Source: JBBQVZ01 sp963695975
GTDB taxonomy: Bacteria > Actinomycetota > UBA4738 > HRBIN12
Assembly (NCBI GenBank): GCA_963695975.1
Contig: CAVOIB010000002.1
Location: forward strand, 682,001-746,000
Reading direction: 5' to 3'
Length of the DNA: 64,000 nucleotides
The notes under the pieces are model-generated. The model had not been told where the DNA came from. It saw only the letters and a list, made by a program, of their open reading frames with translations, and ran no database searches. The position numbers and the translations under genes were made by a program. Shown here piece after piece: positions 54,964 through 63,295 of the stretch (its first letter is position 1; every line of letters starts with the position of its first letter).

Positions 54964-55479
54964 TCACCCCGGGGGCGCGCGGCCCTCGACCGCTTCCTGG
55001 AGCCGGTCGAGGAACGGCGCCTGCGCCGCCTTGATCTTCACGCGCGCCTCGTCGAGGCCGAACCACGCGACGCGATCGATCTCGGGGAACTGCTGGACGC
55101 GTCCGGATCGGGGCGGCCACTCCATCTCGAACGTGTTGCTCACCGCGGTCGCCGGGTCCAGGTCTCCCTCGGCGGCCCACGCCCGCACAAGCTTGCCGGA
55201 CTTCTGACGGATCTCGCCAAGCTCGAGAAGCGGCGTGTCGTCAGGAAGAGGGTGACCGGTCTCCTCGGCGAACTCTCGTCGGGCGACCGCGATCAGGTCC
55301 TCGTCCGGCTCCACCTCGCCTTTGAGCACCGTCCATGCGTCCGCGTCCTTGCGCGCGAAGTACGGCCCGCCGGGGTGGCCGAGGAGCACTTCGATGCGCT
55401 CATCCTGCGGGCGCCAGAGGAGGATCCCGGCGCTCGTGCGGCCCGTCTTGTCGACCTTCGGCTTCCGAGGGCGCGCCAT
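54964..55479 (-). CDS. NUDIX hydrolase
   Basis: A 171-residue protein with a full Nudix box GEVEPDEDLIAVARREFAEETG-type helix (Gly and REF-AEETG glutamates present). It begins with a Lys/Arg-rich stretch and the TSAGILLWRP strand, and relatives hydrolyse nucleoside diphosphates linked to another group. The exact substrate is unknown. The next gene (55483) is 3 bp upstream on the same strand. Confidence 0.87.
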   Translation of the reverse strand: MARPRKPKVDKTGRTSAGILLWRPQDERIEVLLGHPGGPYFARKDADAWTVLKGEVEPDEDLIAVARREFAEETGHPLPDDTPLLELGEIRQKSGKLVRAWAAEGDLDPATAVSNTFEMEWPPRSGRVQQFPEIDRVAWFGLDEARVKIKAAQAPFLDRLQEAVEGRAPPG

Positions 55480-55482
55480 CGT

Positions 55483-55758
55483 TCAGACGACCTTCTCCGG
55501 GCGACGGGGGGTGAGAGCACGTACGCCGTTCCCGAAGACATCGATCTGGCCGTTGTGCATGAGAGGTATCCACGGATGCGCGCTCGCGGAGAACGGACCG
55601 GAGCTGTCGGTCGGGCGCGATCCAGTCTCCGTGAGCGAGCGCAACCCGAGCGATCCCCCGCCGACGATCGCCACGATGATGACGGCAACGACCGCCACCG
55701 CAACGGAACGATGATGCCGGGCGCGCTTCACCGAGGCATGGCTCGATGGTGGTTCCAC
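55483..55758 (-). CDS. Truncated single-pass membrane protein
   Basis: A 91-residue frame: a basic cytoplasmic start, a membrane helix (VAVAVVAVIIVAIVGGGSLG) and an outer part ending HNGQIDVFGNGVRALTP. The last piece looks like the first blade of a PD40/TolB-like propeller, so this could be the 5' part of a lost larger gene. It is also possible that the short protein is complete. Confidence 0.5.
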   Translation of the reverse strand: MEPPSSHASVKRARHHRSVAVAVVAVIIVAIVGGGSLGLRSLTETGSRPTDSSGPFSASAHPWIPLMHNGQIDVFGNGVRALTPRRPEKVV

Positions 55759-55847
55759 GTGTGCTCCATGGATGCTTTAGGCCTCGTCTTCGTTGAGCGT
55801 ACTTCGGGATCATCAGCGCCCGCCGACCGGGCGAATAGAGCTTCCAA

Positions 55848-55874
55848 GGTTGAGCGCCCCCGTGGCGCTCAACC
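55848..55874. repeat. Perfect 11-bp inverted repeat
   Basis: GGTTGAGCGCC and GGCGCTCAACC with a 5-nt gap. It could be a terminator stem or the end of the nearby transposase remnant; no U tract is present on either strand. Confidence 0.45.
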
Positions 55875-55919
55875 ATCCACACGGACCCGGCAGGGGGGTC
55901 GCGAGATGGCCAGCATGAG

Positions 55920-56080
55920 GTAGTGGTGAGCAGCACCAGCACCTTCGCGATCGCATCGGCGGGAACCGAGGGCCGGCCCCGGCCCGACCCGAGCAGATCG
56001 GCGAACATCTCGTCAGGGAACAACCGCACGCTGTGCTCAGCCAGTCTTTCTATCCCGACCCGAAACGTGAGCCTTCCCAC
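55920..56080 (-). pseudogene. IS1182-like transposase N-terminal remnant
   Basis: The minus-strand frame from 56080 reads IERLAEHSVRLFPDEMFADL and SGRGRPSVPADAIAKVLVLL, the DUF772-type N-terminus of actinobacterial IS1182-family transposases. After about 53 codons homology ends and no catalytic DDE region follows. A decayed insertion sequence, 21 bp from the end of the rph gene. Confidence 0.6.
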
Positions 56081-56101
56081 CTCGGATTGCTCCGCGATCT
56101 C

Positions 56102-58588
56102 CTAGGGCAGGATCTCGACGTACCCGTCCGTTCCATGCACGCGGATCCGCTGCCCATCTCGGATCAGCCGGGTGGCGTGCTCCACCCCTACGACGGTCGG
56201 CAATCCGTACTCCCGTGCGATCACTGCGCCATGGGTCATCAGGCCCCCAACCTCCGTCACCAGACCCTTGATCGAGACGAACAGGGGAGTCCAGCTGGGG
56301 TCCGTGTAGGCGGTGACCAGGATGTCGCCCGCTTCGAGATCGGCTTCCGCCATGTCCAGGATGACGCGGGCCCGCCCCTCGATGGTCCCGGCGGAAACCG
56401 GCAAGCCGACCAGCGCGCCGGCCGGCAGGTCGTCGCGTCGGTATGCCCCGGCGACGGCCTCGCCATCGGACGTGAGCACCCGGGGTGGTGTGAGCGCTCG
56501 ATACGACCGGAACGCGTCTTTACGCTGGCGGATGAGCTGGTCATCCGATTGGTTCGTGCGCACGACGTCCCGGAGCTCCTGGAACGTGAGGTAGAAGATG
56601 TCTTCCTCCTCACGAAGCACGCGGACATGCACGAGGCGCTCGGCCTCCCCCAGCAAGGCCTGCTTGTAGACGAAGTAACGGCTGACCATCCCGTACTTCG
56701 GGTACTCCCGGTACCCGATGAACGTGCGGACCTGGTCGATCCTCTGCTTGACCTCTTCGGCCTTCCGCTCCCCGTCCGGCAGAGCCCGCAAGCGCTCCAG
56801 CAGCTCCTGTTCCTTCTCCAAGGCCTCCTGCCGCCCTTGCTCGAAGCGCCGCTCGCCGGCGCCCGGCTCGAAGTTCTTGACGTTGCCGAGGATCACCGGC
56901 ACGAGCGTGGTGGGGCGTTCGCTCCAACGCGGCCTCGTGATGTCGATCTCGCCGGCGCAGCGCATGCCGTATCTGTTCAAGAAGGCCCGGATGGCGTCCC
57001 GCGCTTCCCGCCCGCCCGCAAGCTCGGACAGCTGGTCCAGGAAGTCCTCGTCCTCGACGTCTTGCAGGAACGCCACTACCTCCGGATGCGGGCGGATCAC
57101 GTCCGCGACGTCCAGGAGCGCCAGTCCCATCTCCGATGTGACGTTGTTGGGGACGGACTGCGTGAGGGTGTCGGCCGCGTTCTTCTCGCCGAGCCACGCC
57201 TCCAGCTGCTCGTTGAGCCACCAGGTGGCCTCCATCGCCGTCATGAACACCTGATGGCTTCGCGGATCGAACAGGATCCGCTTCAGCTCCTGGAGGTCCG
57301 CCAGGATGAAGTCGAACAGTGCCGATCCGGACCTCGTCCGGATGTCGCGCTTCAAGGCGGCGATGGAAGCCTGACTGCCCTCGATGAGCTCGGTGACGAT
57401 GGCCGGATCGGTCTCGATCGGTGCTGACCCGCCGCCGGGTGGCGTCCAGGCGGGACCCTCATCCGGGTGCGACCGGATGAAGCCGTCGCGTTCGAGGATG
57501 GTCTGCACCGCGTCCCTGATGAGCGGATCGGACTTCCCCATGAGCTCGAGGAGGCTGGCGCGGCTCGCGGGTGAGGACAGGATCTGAGTGACGTCGACGA
57601 ACAGCCGCCCGCCAGCCTCGGCCATGGGTCGAGGGGTCGTCAGCTGCCAGAACGAGAGCCCCAGGGGCTTCATGGCGTCGGTCATCATCTGCTGATGACC
57701 GACGGAGACGTAGACGTGCTTCTCTCCATCGTCGGCCGCGGGGATGGGGAACAGCGTGGTGATCGCCCGGCTCTGGACGATCTGGAAGGCATCGTCGACC
57801 AGGCACCATTCGATGTCCTGCGGATGGCCGAAATGCGCTTCGATCCGCCGGCCCAGCTGCGCGAGCTGGACGGCCTGCGCATCCGTCAGCACCGGCTGCT
57901 CCTGCTGCGCCGGGTCGATCGCCTGTTCCTGCGTCCCGCCGGCCGGCAGGGGTTGGATGGCGAGCTGCTTGGTCGCGACGGCCCTGGCGACGACTTCGCC
58001 GTCCCGCACCGTGTAGGCGTCGGCGCTCGCCAGGCCGGAGACCAGGGTCTCGCCGAGGCCGAAGGTGGCCTCCACGACGGCGACATTCCGGTTCCCCGTG
58101 ACGGGGTCGGCCGTGAAGAGGACGCCGGCAGCTTCCGGGAAGACCATCTGCTGCACGACCACGGCCATGTGGACCTTCCGGTGGTCGAAGCCGTTCCGCA
58201 GGCGGTAGGTCACGGCCCGCTCGGTGAAGAGCGATGCCCAGCACCGGCTGATGTGCCGCAGGATCGCCGCCGGCCCCACGACGTTTAGATACGTGTCCTG
58301 CTGGCCCGCGAAGGAGGCCGTCGGCAGGTCCTCTGCCGTCGCGCTGGAGCGAACGGCGAAGGCGGCTTGCTCGCCGAGCCGGGTGAGCGAGCGGGTGATC
58401 GCCGCCGCCAGATCGTCGGGGATGGCGATCCGTTCGATGGTCCGGCGGATCTCCGCGCTGAGCGTGCGGATCGCCTCTCGGTCATCCGGGTTCAGACGCG
58501 ACAGCCGATCGAGCGGTTCGTCGATCGACGGCGCGTCCGCCAGGATCCGCCGGAAGGCGTCCGTCGTCACGCAGAAGCCAGCCGGCAC
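56102..58588 (-). CDS. rph: Rifampin phosphotransferase / PEP-synthase-like enzyme
   Basis: An 828-codon frame matching rifampin phosphotransferase closely. An N-terminal ATP-grasp domain has VRSSATAEDLPTASFAGQQD and VVVQQMVFPEAAGVLFTADP; the middle rifampin domain begins near SVGHQQMMTDAMKPLGLSFW; and the C-terminal swivelling His domain has GGLMTHGAVIARE with the phospho-His at about residue 786. The enzyme phosphorylates rifampin with ATP; the resemblance is stronger than to PEP synthase. GTG 58588 reads MPAGFCVTTDAFRR; the true N-terminus is in another frame upstream. Confidence 0.85.
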   Translation of the reverse strand: MPAGFCVTTDAFRRILADAPSIDEPLDRLSRLNPDDREAIRTLSAEIRRTIERIAIPDDLAAAITRSLTRLGEQAAFAVRSSATAEDLPTASFAGQQDTYLNVVGPAAILRHISRCWASLFTERAVTYRLRNGFDHRKVHMAVVVQQMVFPEAAGVLFTADPVTGNRNVAVVEATFGLGETLVSGLASADAYTVRDGEVVARAVATKQLAIQPLPAGGTQEQAIDPAQQEQPVLTDAQAVQLAQLGRRIEAHFGHPQDIEWCLVDDAFQIVQSRAITTLFPIPAADDGEKHVYVSVGHQQMMTDAMKPLGLSFWQLTTPRPMAEAGGRLFVDVTQILSSPASRASLLELMGKSDPLIRDAVQTILERDGFIRSHPDEGPAWTPPGGGSAPIETDPAIVTELIEGSQASIAALKRDIRTRSGSALFDFILADLQELKRILFDPRSHQVFMTAMEATWWLNEQLEAWLGEKNAADTLTQSVPNNVTSEMGLALLDVADVIRPHPEVVAFLQDVEDEDFLDQLSELAGGREARDAIRAFLNRYGMRCAGEIDITRPRWSERPTTLVPVILGNVKNFEPGAGERRFEQGRQEALEKEQELLERLRALPDGERKAEEVKQRIDQVRTFIGYREYPKYGMVSRYFVYKQALLGEAERLVHVRVLREEEDIFYLTFQELRDVVRTNQSDDQLIRQRKDAFRSYRALTPPRVLTSDGEAVAGAYRRDDLPAGALVGLPVSAGTIEGRARVILDMAEADLEAGDILVTAYTDPSWTPLFVSIKGLVTEVGGLMTHGAVIAREYGLPTVVGVEHATRLIRDGQRIRVHGTDGYVEILP

Positions 58589-58590
58589 GC

Positions 58591-58697
58591 GGATGCCTTC
58601 GATCCGCGCATAGCTCCCCTAGGTGTGCGCCCTTGCCGCCAACGACCGCGACCTGCGTCTGGTCGATCTGCTCGAAACCCAGGACGTAGCTGCCCAT
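58591..58697 (-). pseudogene. Frameshifted N-terminus of the rph gene
   Basis: ATG 58697 reads MGSYVLGFEQIDQTQVAVVG then GKGAHLGEL, the normal start of Rph, in a different frame from the rest. The match to RIEGIRVPAGF resumes in the other frame, so a single-base shift lies near 58620. GAAGGGGAAGG upstream fits as its ribosome binding site. Confidence 0.75.
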
Positions 58698-59084
58698 CCG
58701 TCCACCTTCCCCTTCAGCCCCTTCGGGCCTCTCTCATTCCTACTGTCGGTCGCGCCGACCGCCTGTGGGCCGGCTTGTGGCCCGTCCGGGCCGCGCACGT
58801 CCGCGGTCACCGTGGCGTCGTTCTCGCCTACCCAACCACTCTAGTTCGTCGCGTCTCGCGCGACCCGGTCGTCGTCAACAACACACGCAGGTTCAGGGGC
58901 AGTGCGGTCACGTGGGACTCGCCGGGCAAGACTTCGCGCTCGATTGTCGAGACTCGGGTACGCGCGACCCCGCAGCAGCGCGACCATAGCTCGGTATCGG
59001 CCAGCGCACGAGTCGGCACGGACAATCTCCAGGGTCTCATATACTTGCGGCCTGAGCCGGTCCGCGTCCCGAAGGAGACTCGTC
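58698..59084. other. Divergent intergenic region
   Basis: About 390 bp between the divergent rph and 89-residue-protein genes. I see no further gene and no strong palindrome. AAGGAG at its right end is the site of the next gene. Confidence 0.5.
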
Positions 59085-59354
59085 ATGCCCCAGATCATCG
59101 TCACCGCGGCGGTCAACGATGTCGAGGAGTGGTTGAAGTTCAAGGCAGAGATGGTCCCCGCGATGTCGGCGGTCGCGTCGGACGGGGCCAGCTACGTCGC
59201 CATGGATGGCAGCAACCAGGTCGCCAGCACATGGGACGTCCCTGACATGGAGGCCTTCCAGGCAGCCCAGAGCTCCTTCTCTCCGGAACTGGCGGCGGCG
59301 GCGGAGCGAGCCGGGATGATCCCATCGACGATGGTGGTGTACATCAAGAAGTAG
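59085..59354 (+). CDS. Small conserved-type alpha/beta protein
   Basis: An 89-residue protein. ATG 59085 follows AAGGAG by seven bases; longer upstream frames are not supported. It opens MPQIIVTAAVNDVEEWLKFK and closes VPDMEAFQAAQSSFSPELAA then STMVVYIKK, a beta-alpha-beta pattern like small ferredoxin-like/ABM-type proteins. No catalytic residue recognised. Confidence 0.65.
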   Translation: MPQIIVTAAVNDVEEWLKFKAEMVPAMSAVASDGASYVAMDGSNQVASTWDVPDMEAFQAAQSSFSPELAAAAERAGMIPSTMVVYIKK

Positions 59355-59436
59355 ATCGGTCGCGTCCGCGACGCACAGGCAGCCTTATCCCGGATTCAAC
59401 GAGGCGGCGATCTTCCGGATCTCTCCTGTCTACGGC

Positions 59437-59558
59437 ATCTGGGATCGACGGGAGCCGGGTCCGGCCTCTCCTTCGAGGACGCCGGTGAGCACGAGCTGAA
59501 GGCTGTCCCGGACCGCAGGCACCTGTTCCGAGTGATGAGCTGGGTCCACCTCGGGTGA
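59437..59558 (+). pseudogene. Cyclase 3' end (copy E)
   Basis: Reads GSGLSFEDAGEHELKAVPDR then RHLFRVMSWVHLG and stop, the tail of a class III cyclase without its catalytic part. It runs directly into the repeat core at 59557. Confidence 0.65.
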
Positions 59559-59755
59559 CCTCGGTCACGTTTCTGAAAGAGCCTTCTGGGGCTTGAGGAT
59601 GGTCCGCCGGTCAAAACGGATGCCTAGCAACGATTCAGCTAAGCGGATACGGCCGTGACCTCGGAGATGTCATCCAACAAGGCGCCAAGATGCTCGTCAA
59701 ACACAGTGGGCGAAGGGAGAAGGGAAGGGGACTAAGGCGGCCGCGAAACCGGTAC
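59557..59755 (+). repeat. Dispersed repeat copy E
   Basis: ACCTCGGTCACGTTTCTGAA, then CTTGAGGATGGTCCGCCGGT, CAAAACGGATGCCTAGCAAC, and after a variable middle GAAGGGAGAAGGGA and GGCGGCCGCGAAACCGGTAC. It matches copy D (inverted at 25409) in order and in long blocks, and copy F in its ends. The two ends show weak mutual inversion (GTCACGTTTC versus GTACCGGTTTC). Confidence 0.75.
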
Positions 59756-59870
59756 AGAGGCTGGAATCTAGGAGTGAGGTCCTCACACACAAGAGGCCAA
59801 CGGCCCTGTGTCAGCCCACCGGCCATGACATCCTCGTGTCGCCTGACTCAACGGATAGGAGGGAGCAGTG

Positions 59871-62780
59871 ATGGCTGACTCGCTGACCGACGTCCTCGTT
59901 GCCGTCTACCAGGACGTCGACGCCGCCACCGCGGACTTCGACGGTCTCATGAAGATCGTCGCGGACAGACCGGTCGAGATCGAGGGAGCCATCCTCGTCG
60001 CGCACGACGCCGGCGGCGACATCACGGTCGTCCAGCACGGCGACCACCTGGGCCGCAAAGGTCTCGGCTGGGGGGCCGGCACGGGCCTCGTGGTCGGACT
60101 GTTCGCGCCACCATTGTTGGGAGCGGTCGCGGTCGGCGGCGCCGTCGGAGGGCTGATCGGGAAGTTCACCGACCGCAAGGTCGAGGCAGGCATGGAGGGG
60201 CTCGCCGAGAAGCTCCCGCCCGGCACTGCCGGTGTCATCACCGTGTTCGACGACGAGCATCGTCTCGCGATCGAGCAGGCCCTTCCGGGATCGCCCGCGA
60301 AGTCGGTCGCGCAGACCGACAAGGAGGGCGTCCGGGCGCTCAAGGCGGAGCTCGCCACCGCGATGGGGAAGTTCGAGCAAGATCGGAGCGAGCTGCCCAT
60401 CCCCGACCGGACCTTCGGCGGGACGGCGGGTCGGAACCTCAAGGACTCGGTCGCGGACTGGGCGATGATCCCGGGACCGAAGGCGCCCGAGGGAGCGCCT
60501 AACGTGCTCCTTGTGATCATCGACGACGCCGGGTTCGGCGCGATCGACACGTTCGGCGGACCGATCGCCTCGCCGGCATTCTCGCGGGTGCAGAAGATGG
60601 GCGTGACGTACAACAGCTTCCACGTGACGGCCGTGTGCTCTCCGACGCGCGCCGCGTTGCTCACCGGGAGGAACCAACATCGCGTGGGGTTCGGCTCGAT
60701 CGCCGAATACCCGGGTCCCTTCCCGGGGTACACGGCAGCGAAGCCCAAGAGCTGCGCGGGACTCCCACGCATCCTGAAGGAGAACGGCTACGTCACCGGT
60801 GGGTTCGGGAAGTGGCACCTCACCCCGAACAACGTCCAGGGCGCGGCCGGGCCGTTCGACCACTGGCCGAAGTCGTGGGGCTTCGACCACTGGTGGGGCT
60901 TCCTGTCCGGCGCTGCCGGACAGTACGACCCGATCATCACGATGGATGACGCGGTCATCGGCGTGCCGACGGAGAGCAAGGACGGCGGCCAGTACTACTT
61001 CCCTGACGACATCACGGACAAGGCCGCGGAGTGGCTCCACGCTGTGCGCGCGCAGGACGCGCAGAAGCCGTGGTTCATGTTCTATTCCACCGGCTGCGCG
61101 CATGCGCCGCATCACGTCCCGAAGGAATGGGCGGACAAGTACAAGGGCCGGTTCGACAACGGGTGGGACGAGCTTCGGGAGACGACGCTCGAGCGGCAGA
61201 AGAAGCTTGGGATCGTCCCGACGGACACCGAGCTGACCACGCGGCCCGACGCGTTCCCCGCGTGGGACTCCCTCGACGAGGCGTCGAAGAAGCTGTACGT
61301 GCGGCAGATGGAGGTCTACGCCGGTTATCAGGAGAACGCCGACTGGAACATCGGCCGGCTGCTGGACGAGATCGAGAAGATGGGAGACCTCGACAACACG
61401 CTGATCATCTTCATCTGGGGCGACAACGGCGCCAGCCTCGAGGGCACGATTACGGGTTCGTTCAACGAGCTCACGTTCCTGAACGGGCTGGTCCTGGATC
61501 CCGCGCAGCAGACGGCGCTGATCGAGAAGTACGGCGGCCTCGAGGCGCTCGGGGGCGACCACACGGCGCCGCACATCGCCGCCGCTTGGGCGCACGCGTG
61601 CAACGCGCCGTTCAAGTGGGGCAAGCAGACGGCGAGCCACCTCGGCGGCACGCGGGACCCGATGGTGGTCGCGTGGCCGTCGCGGATCAAGCCCGACGAC
61701 GTCATGCGCTCGCAGTTCACGCACGTGATCGACATCGGTCCCACGATCCTGCAGGCCGCTGGCATCCCGGAGCCGGAGATGGTCGACGGGATCGCGCAGG
61801 AACCGATGGACGGCACTAGCTTCCTGTATACGTTCGACGACGCGGAGGCGCCGGAGCGCCACACGACGCAGTACTTCGAGATGTTCGCCACCCGGGGGAT
61901 GTACAAGGACGGCTGGTGGGCGGCGTCTAGGCCCGACCGGCTCCCGTGGGACCTCTCGCCCCAGACGCTCGCGAAGTTCGGGCCCGAGGCCGATTTCGAC
62001 CCCGATCGGGACATCGGGTGGGAGCTCTACTACTTGCCCGACGACTTCTCCCAGGCGAAGGACATCGCGGCCGATCATCCCGAGAAGGTCCAGGAGCTCC
62101 AGGAGCTGTGGTGGTCGGAGGCCGAGCGCAACCGCGTGCTGCCGTTGATGGCCGGGTTCTCGGTGATCTACGGGATCCTGCCGCCTCTGCCGACACAGAC
62201 GCGGTTCACGTTCGCGGGCGATGTGCAGAACGTGATGTGGGGCATGATCCCGCGGATCTTCGGTCGCTCCTACTCAATCGAGGCCGACCTCCTGGTTCCG
62301 GAATCGGGTGCCGAAGGGGTGATCGTCGCGTTCGCCGACTTCATCGGTGGCTTCGGTCTGTGGGTCGACGGTGACGGCATCCTGCGCCACACCTACTCGA
62401 TGCTCGGCGTCGACACCTACAAGCAGGCTTCCACGTCGAAGCTGCCCGCCGGCGACGTGCACGTGGAGATGCTGTTCGAGTCCACGGAGAACAAGCCCGG
62501 GAGCGGAGGGCACGTCACGCTGTTCATCAACGACAAGGCGGTCGGCGAGGGCGACATGCCGCAGACGGTCCCGATCACGTTCACCAGCTACGCGGGCATG
62601 GACATCGGACGGGACAACGGAGCGGTCGTCGACCTCGACTACGAGGAGAAGGCTCCGTACGTCTTCACCGGGACGGTCAAGAAGGTGGTGTTCGACCTGA
62701 AACCAGCCGCGCACGAGGAGGAGAAGGTTCTGCACGTCCACGACGTCCACCAGGTGGTCGCCGCCGGCGTCGCCGGGTAG
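59871..62780 (+). CDS. DUF1269-type domain fused to an arylsulfatase
   Basis: A 969-residue protein. Residues 1-170 resemble the DUF1269 membrane protein family (LVAVYQDVDAATADFDGLMK, Gly-rich helix pair WGAGTGLVVGLFAPPLLGAV). From about 208 a full type I sulfatase follows: NVLLVIIDDAGFG with metal Asp pair (218-219), the formylglycine motif CSPTRAALLTGR (Cys256), FGKWHLTP, and WGDNGASLEGT. It is arylsulfatase A-like and needs formylglycine-generating enzyme. ATG 59871 has GGAGGGAG upstream; GTG 59868 is adjacent. Confidence 0.88.
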   Translation: MADSLTDVLVAVYQDVDAATADFDGLMKIVADRPVEIEGAILVAHDAGGDITVVQHGDHLGRKGLGWGAGTGLVVGLFAPPLLGAVAVGGAVGGLIGKFTDRKVEAGMEGLAEKLPPGTAGVITVFDDEHRLAIEQALPGSPAKSVAQTDKEGVRALKAELATAMGKFEQDRSELPIPDRTFGGTAGRNLKDSVADWAMIPGPKAPEGAPNVLLVIIDDAGFGAIDTFGGPIASPAFSRVQKMGVTYNSFHVTAVCSPTRAALLTGRNQHRVGFGSIAEYPGPFPGYTAAKPKSCAGLPRILKENGYVTGGFGKWHLTPNNVQGAAGPFDHWPKSWGFDHWWGFLSGAAGQYDPIITMDDAVIGVPTESKDGGQYYFPDDITDKAAEWLHAVRAQDAQKPWFMFYSTGCAHAPHHVPKEWADKYKGRFDNGWDELRETTLERQKKLGIVPTDTELTTRPDAFPAWDSLDEASKKLYVRQMEVYAGYQENADWNIGRLLDEIEKMGDLDNTLIIFIWGDNGASLEGTITGSFNELTFLNGLVLDPAQQTALIEKYGGLEALGGDHTAPHIAAAWAHACNAPFKWGKQTASHLGGTRDPMVVAWPSRIKPDDVMRSQFTHVIDIGPTILQAAGIPEPEMVDGIAQEPMDGTSFLYTFDDAEAPERHTTQYFEMFATRGMYKDGWWAASRPDRLPWDLSPQTLAKFGPEADFDPDRDIGWELYYLPDDFSQAKDIAADHPEKVQELQELWWSEAERNRVLPLMAGFSVIYGILPPLPTQTRFTFAGDVQNVMWGMIPRIFGRSYSIEADLLVPESGAEGVIVAFADFIGGFGLWVDGDGILRHTYSMLGVDTYKQASTSKLPAGDVHVEMLFESTENKPGSGGHVTLFINDKAVGEGDMPQTVPITFTSYAGMDIGRDNGAVVDLDYEEKAPYVFTGTVKKVVFDLKPAAHEEEKVLHVHDVHQVVAAGVAG

Positions 62781-62855
62781 GCGGACCGAGGCGGCATACC
62801 GTGGTCCACCTCCTGGAGCGGCACCCCGCTTGGGCGCGAGCGGTTGTCCGGTGCT

Positions 62856-62987
62856 CGTGTCCGCCACCGTCAAGGATCTCGTCGCAGGCTCCGGCCTCAC
62901 GTTCGAGGACTCGGGCCAGCACGAGCCTGAAGGGCGTCCCCGACCGCTGGCACATGGGCCGAGGGGTGAATTTAGTCCCCTTCAGTT
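62856..62987 (+). pseudogene. Cyclase 3' end (copy F)
   Basis: Reads VSATVKDLVAGSGLTFEDSG then QHE, and in a shifted frame VPDRWHMG, followed by the AGTCCCCTTCAGTTG stretch shared with copy A. It is the frameshifted tail of a class III cyclase. Confidence 0.65.
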
Positions 62988-63178
62988 GACCTCGGTCACG
63001 TTTCTGAAAGACCCTTCTGAATCTGGACGGCTGTGTACGCGTTAGACCGATGCCCAGCAACGATTCAGCTAGGTCGGAATCCGGCCGTGTCCTGTGAGAT
63101 CCAGGCCGCGAGATGCCCCTCAAAGATCGGCGGCGACGGGAGAGCAGAGAAGGGCACAAACGGCCGCGAAACCGGGAC
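62988..63178 (+). repeat. Dispersed repeat copy F
   Basis: ACCTCGGTCACGTTTCTGAA then GACCCTTCTGAATCTGGA, GATGCCCAGCAACGATTCAG, a variable middle, and CGGCCGCGAAACCGGGACAG. The block to ATCTGGA is closest to copy A; the block from GATGCCC on is closest to copies D and E. Confidence 0.75.
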
Positions 63179-63283
63179 AGGGCTGCAACCAAACATCCAC
63201 CTCCCACAAGACACGACGGTGTGCGTGGGCCATAGGGTGATTCGCGCCGTCTTCGCTGCAATGCGCCGCGCTTGCGCCAGCGT

Positions 63284-63289
63284 TAGGCT
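63284..63289 (+). promoter_or_regulatory. Leaderless -10 box
   Basis: TAGGCT six bases before GTG 63296 fits the TANNNT box that places the transcript start on the start codon. No Shine-Dalgarno is present. Confidence 0.45.
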
Positions 63290-63295
63290 GCGCGC

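Noticed and set aside
56033..57427. Plus-strand frame of 464 codons
   Set aside because: It is antisense to rph and has only shadow composition.
56102..58588. Phosphoenolpyruvate synthase
   Set aside because: The order of domains is similar, but the sequence (SVGHQQMMTDAMKPLGLSFW region and N-terminus) follows rifampin phosphotransferase.
59811..62078. Long minus-strand open frame of 755 codons
   Set aside because: It lies wholly opposite the sulfatase gene, is Arg/Val/Gly-rich in the pattern of a high-GC shadow frame and has no domain.
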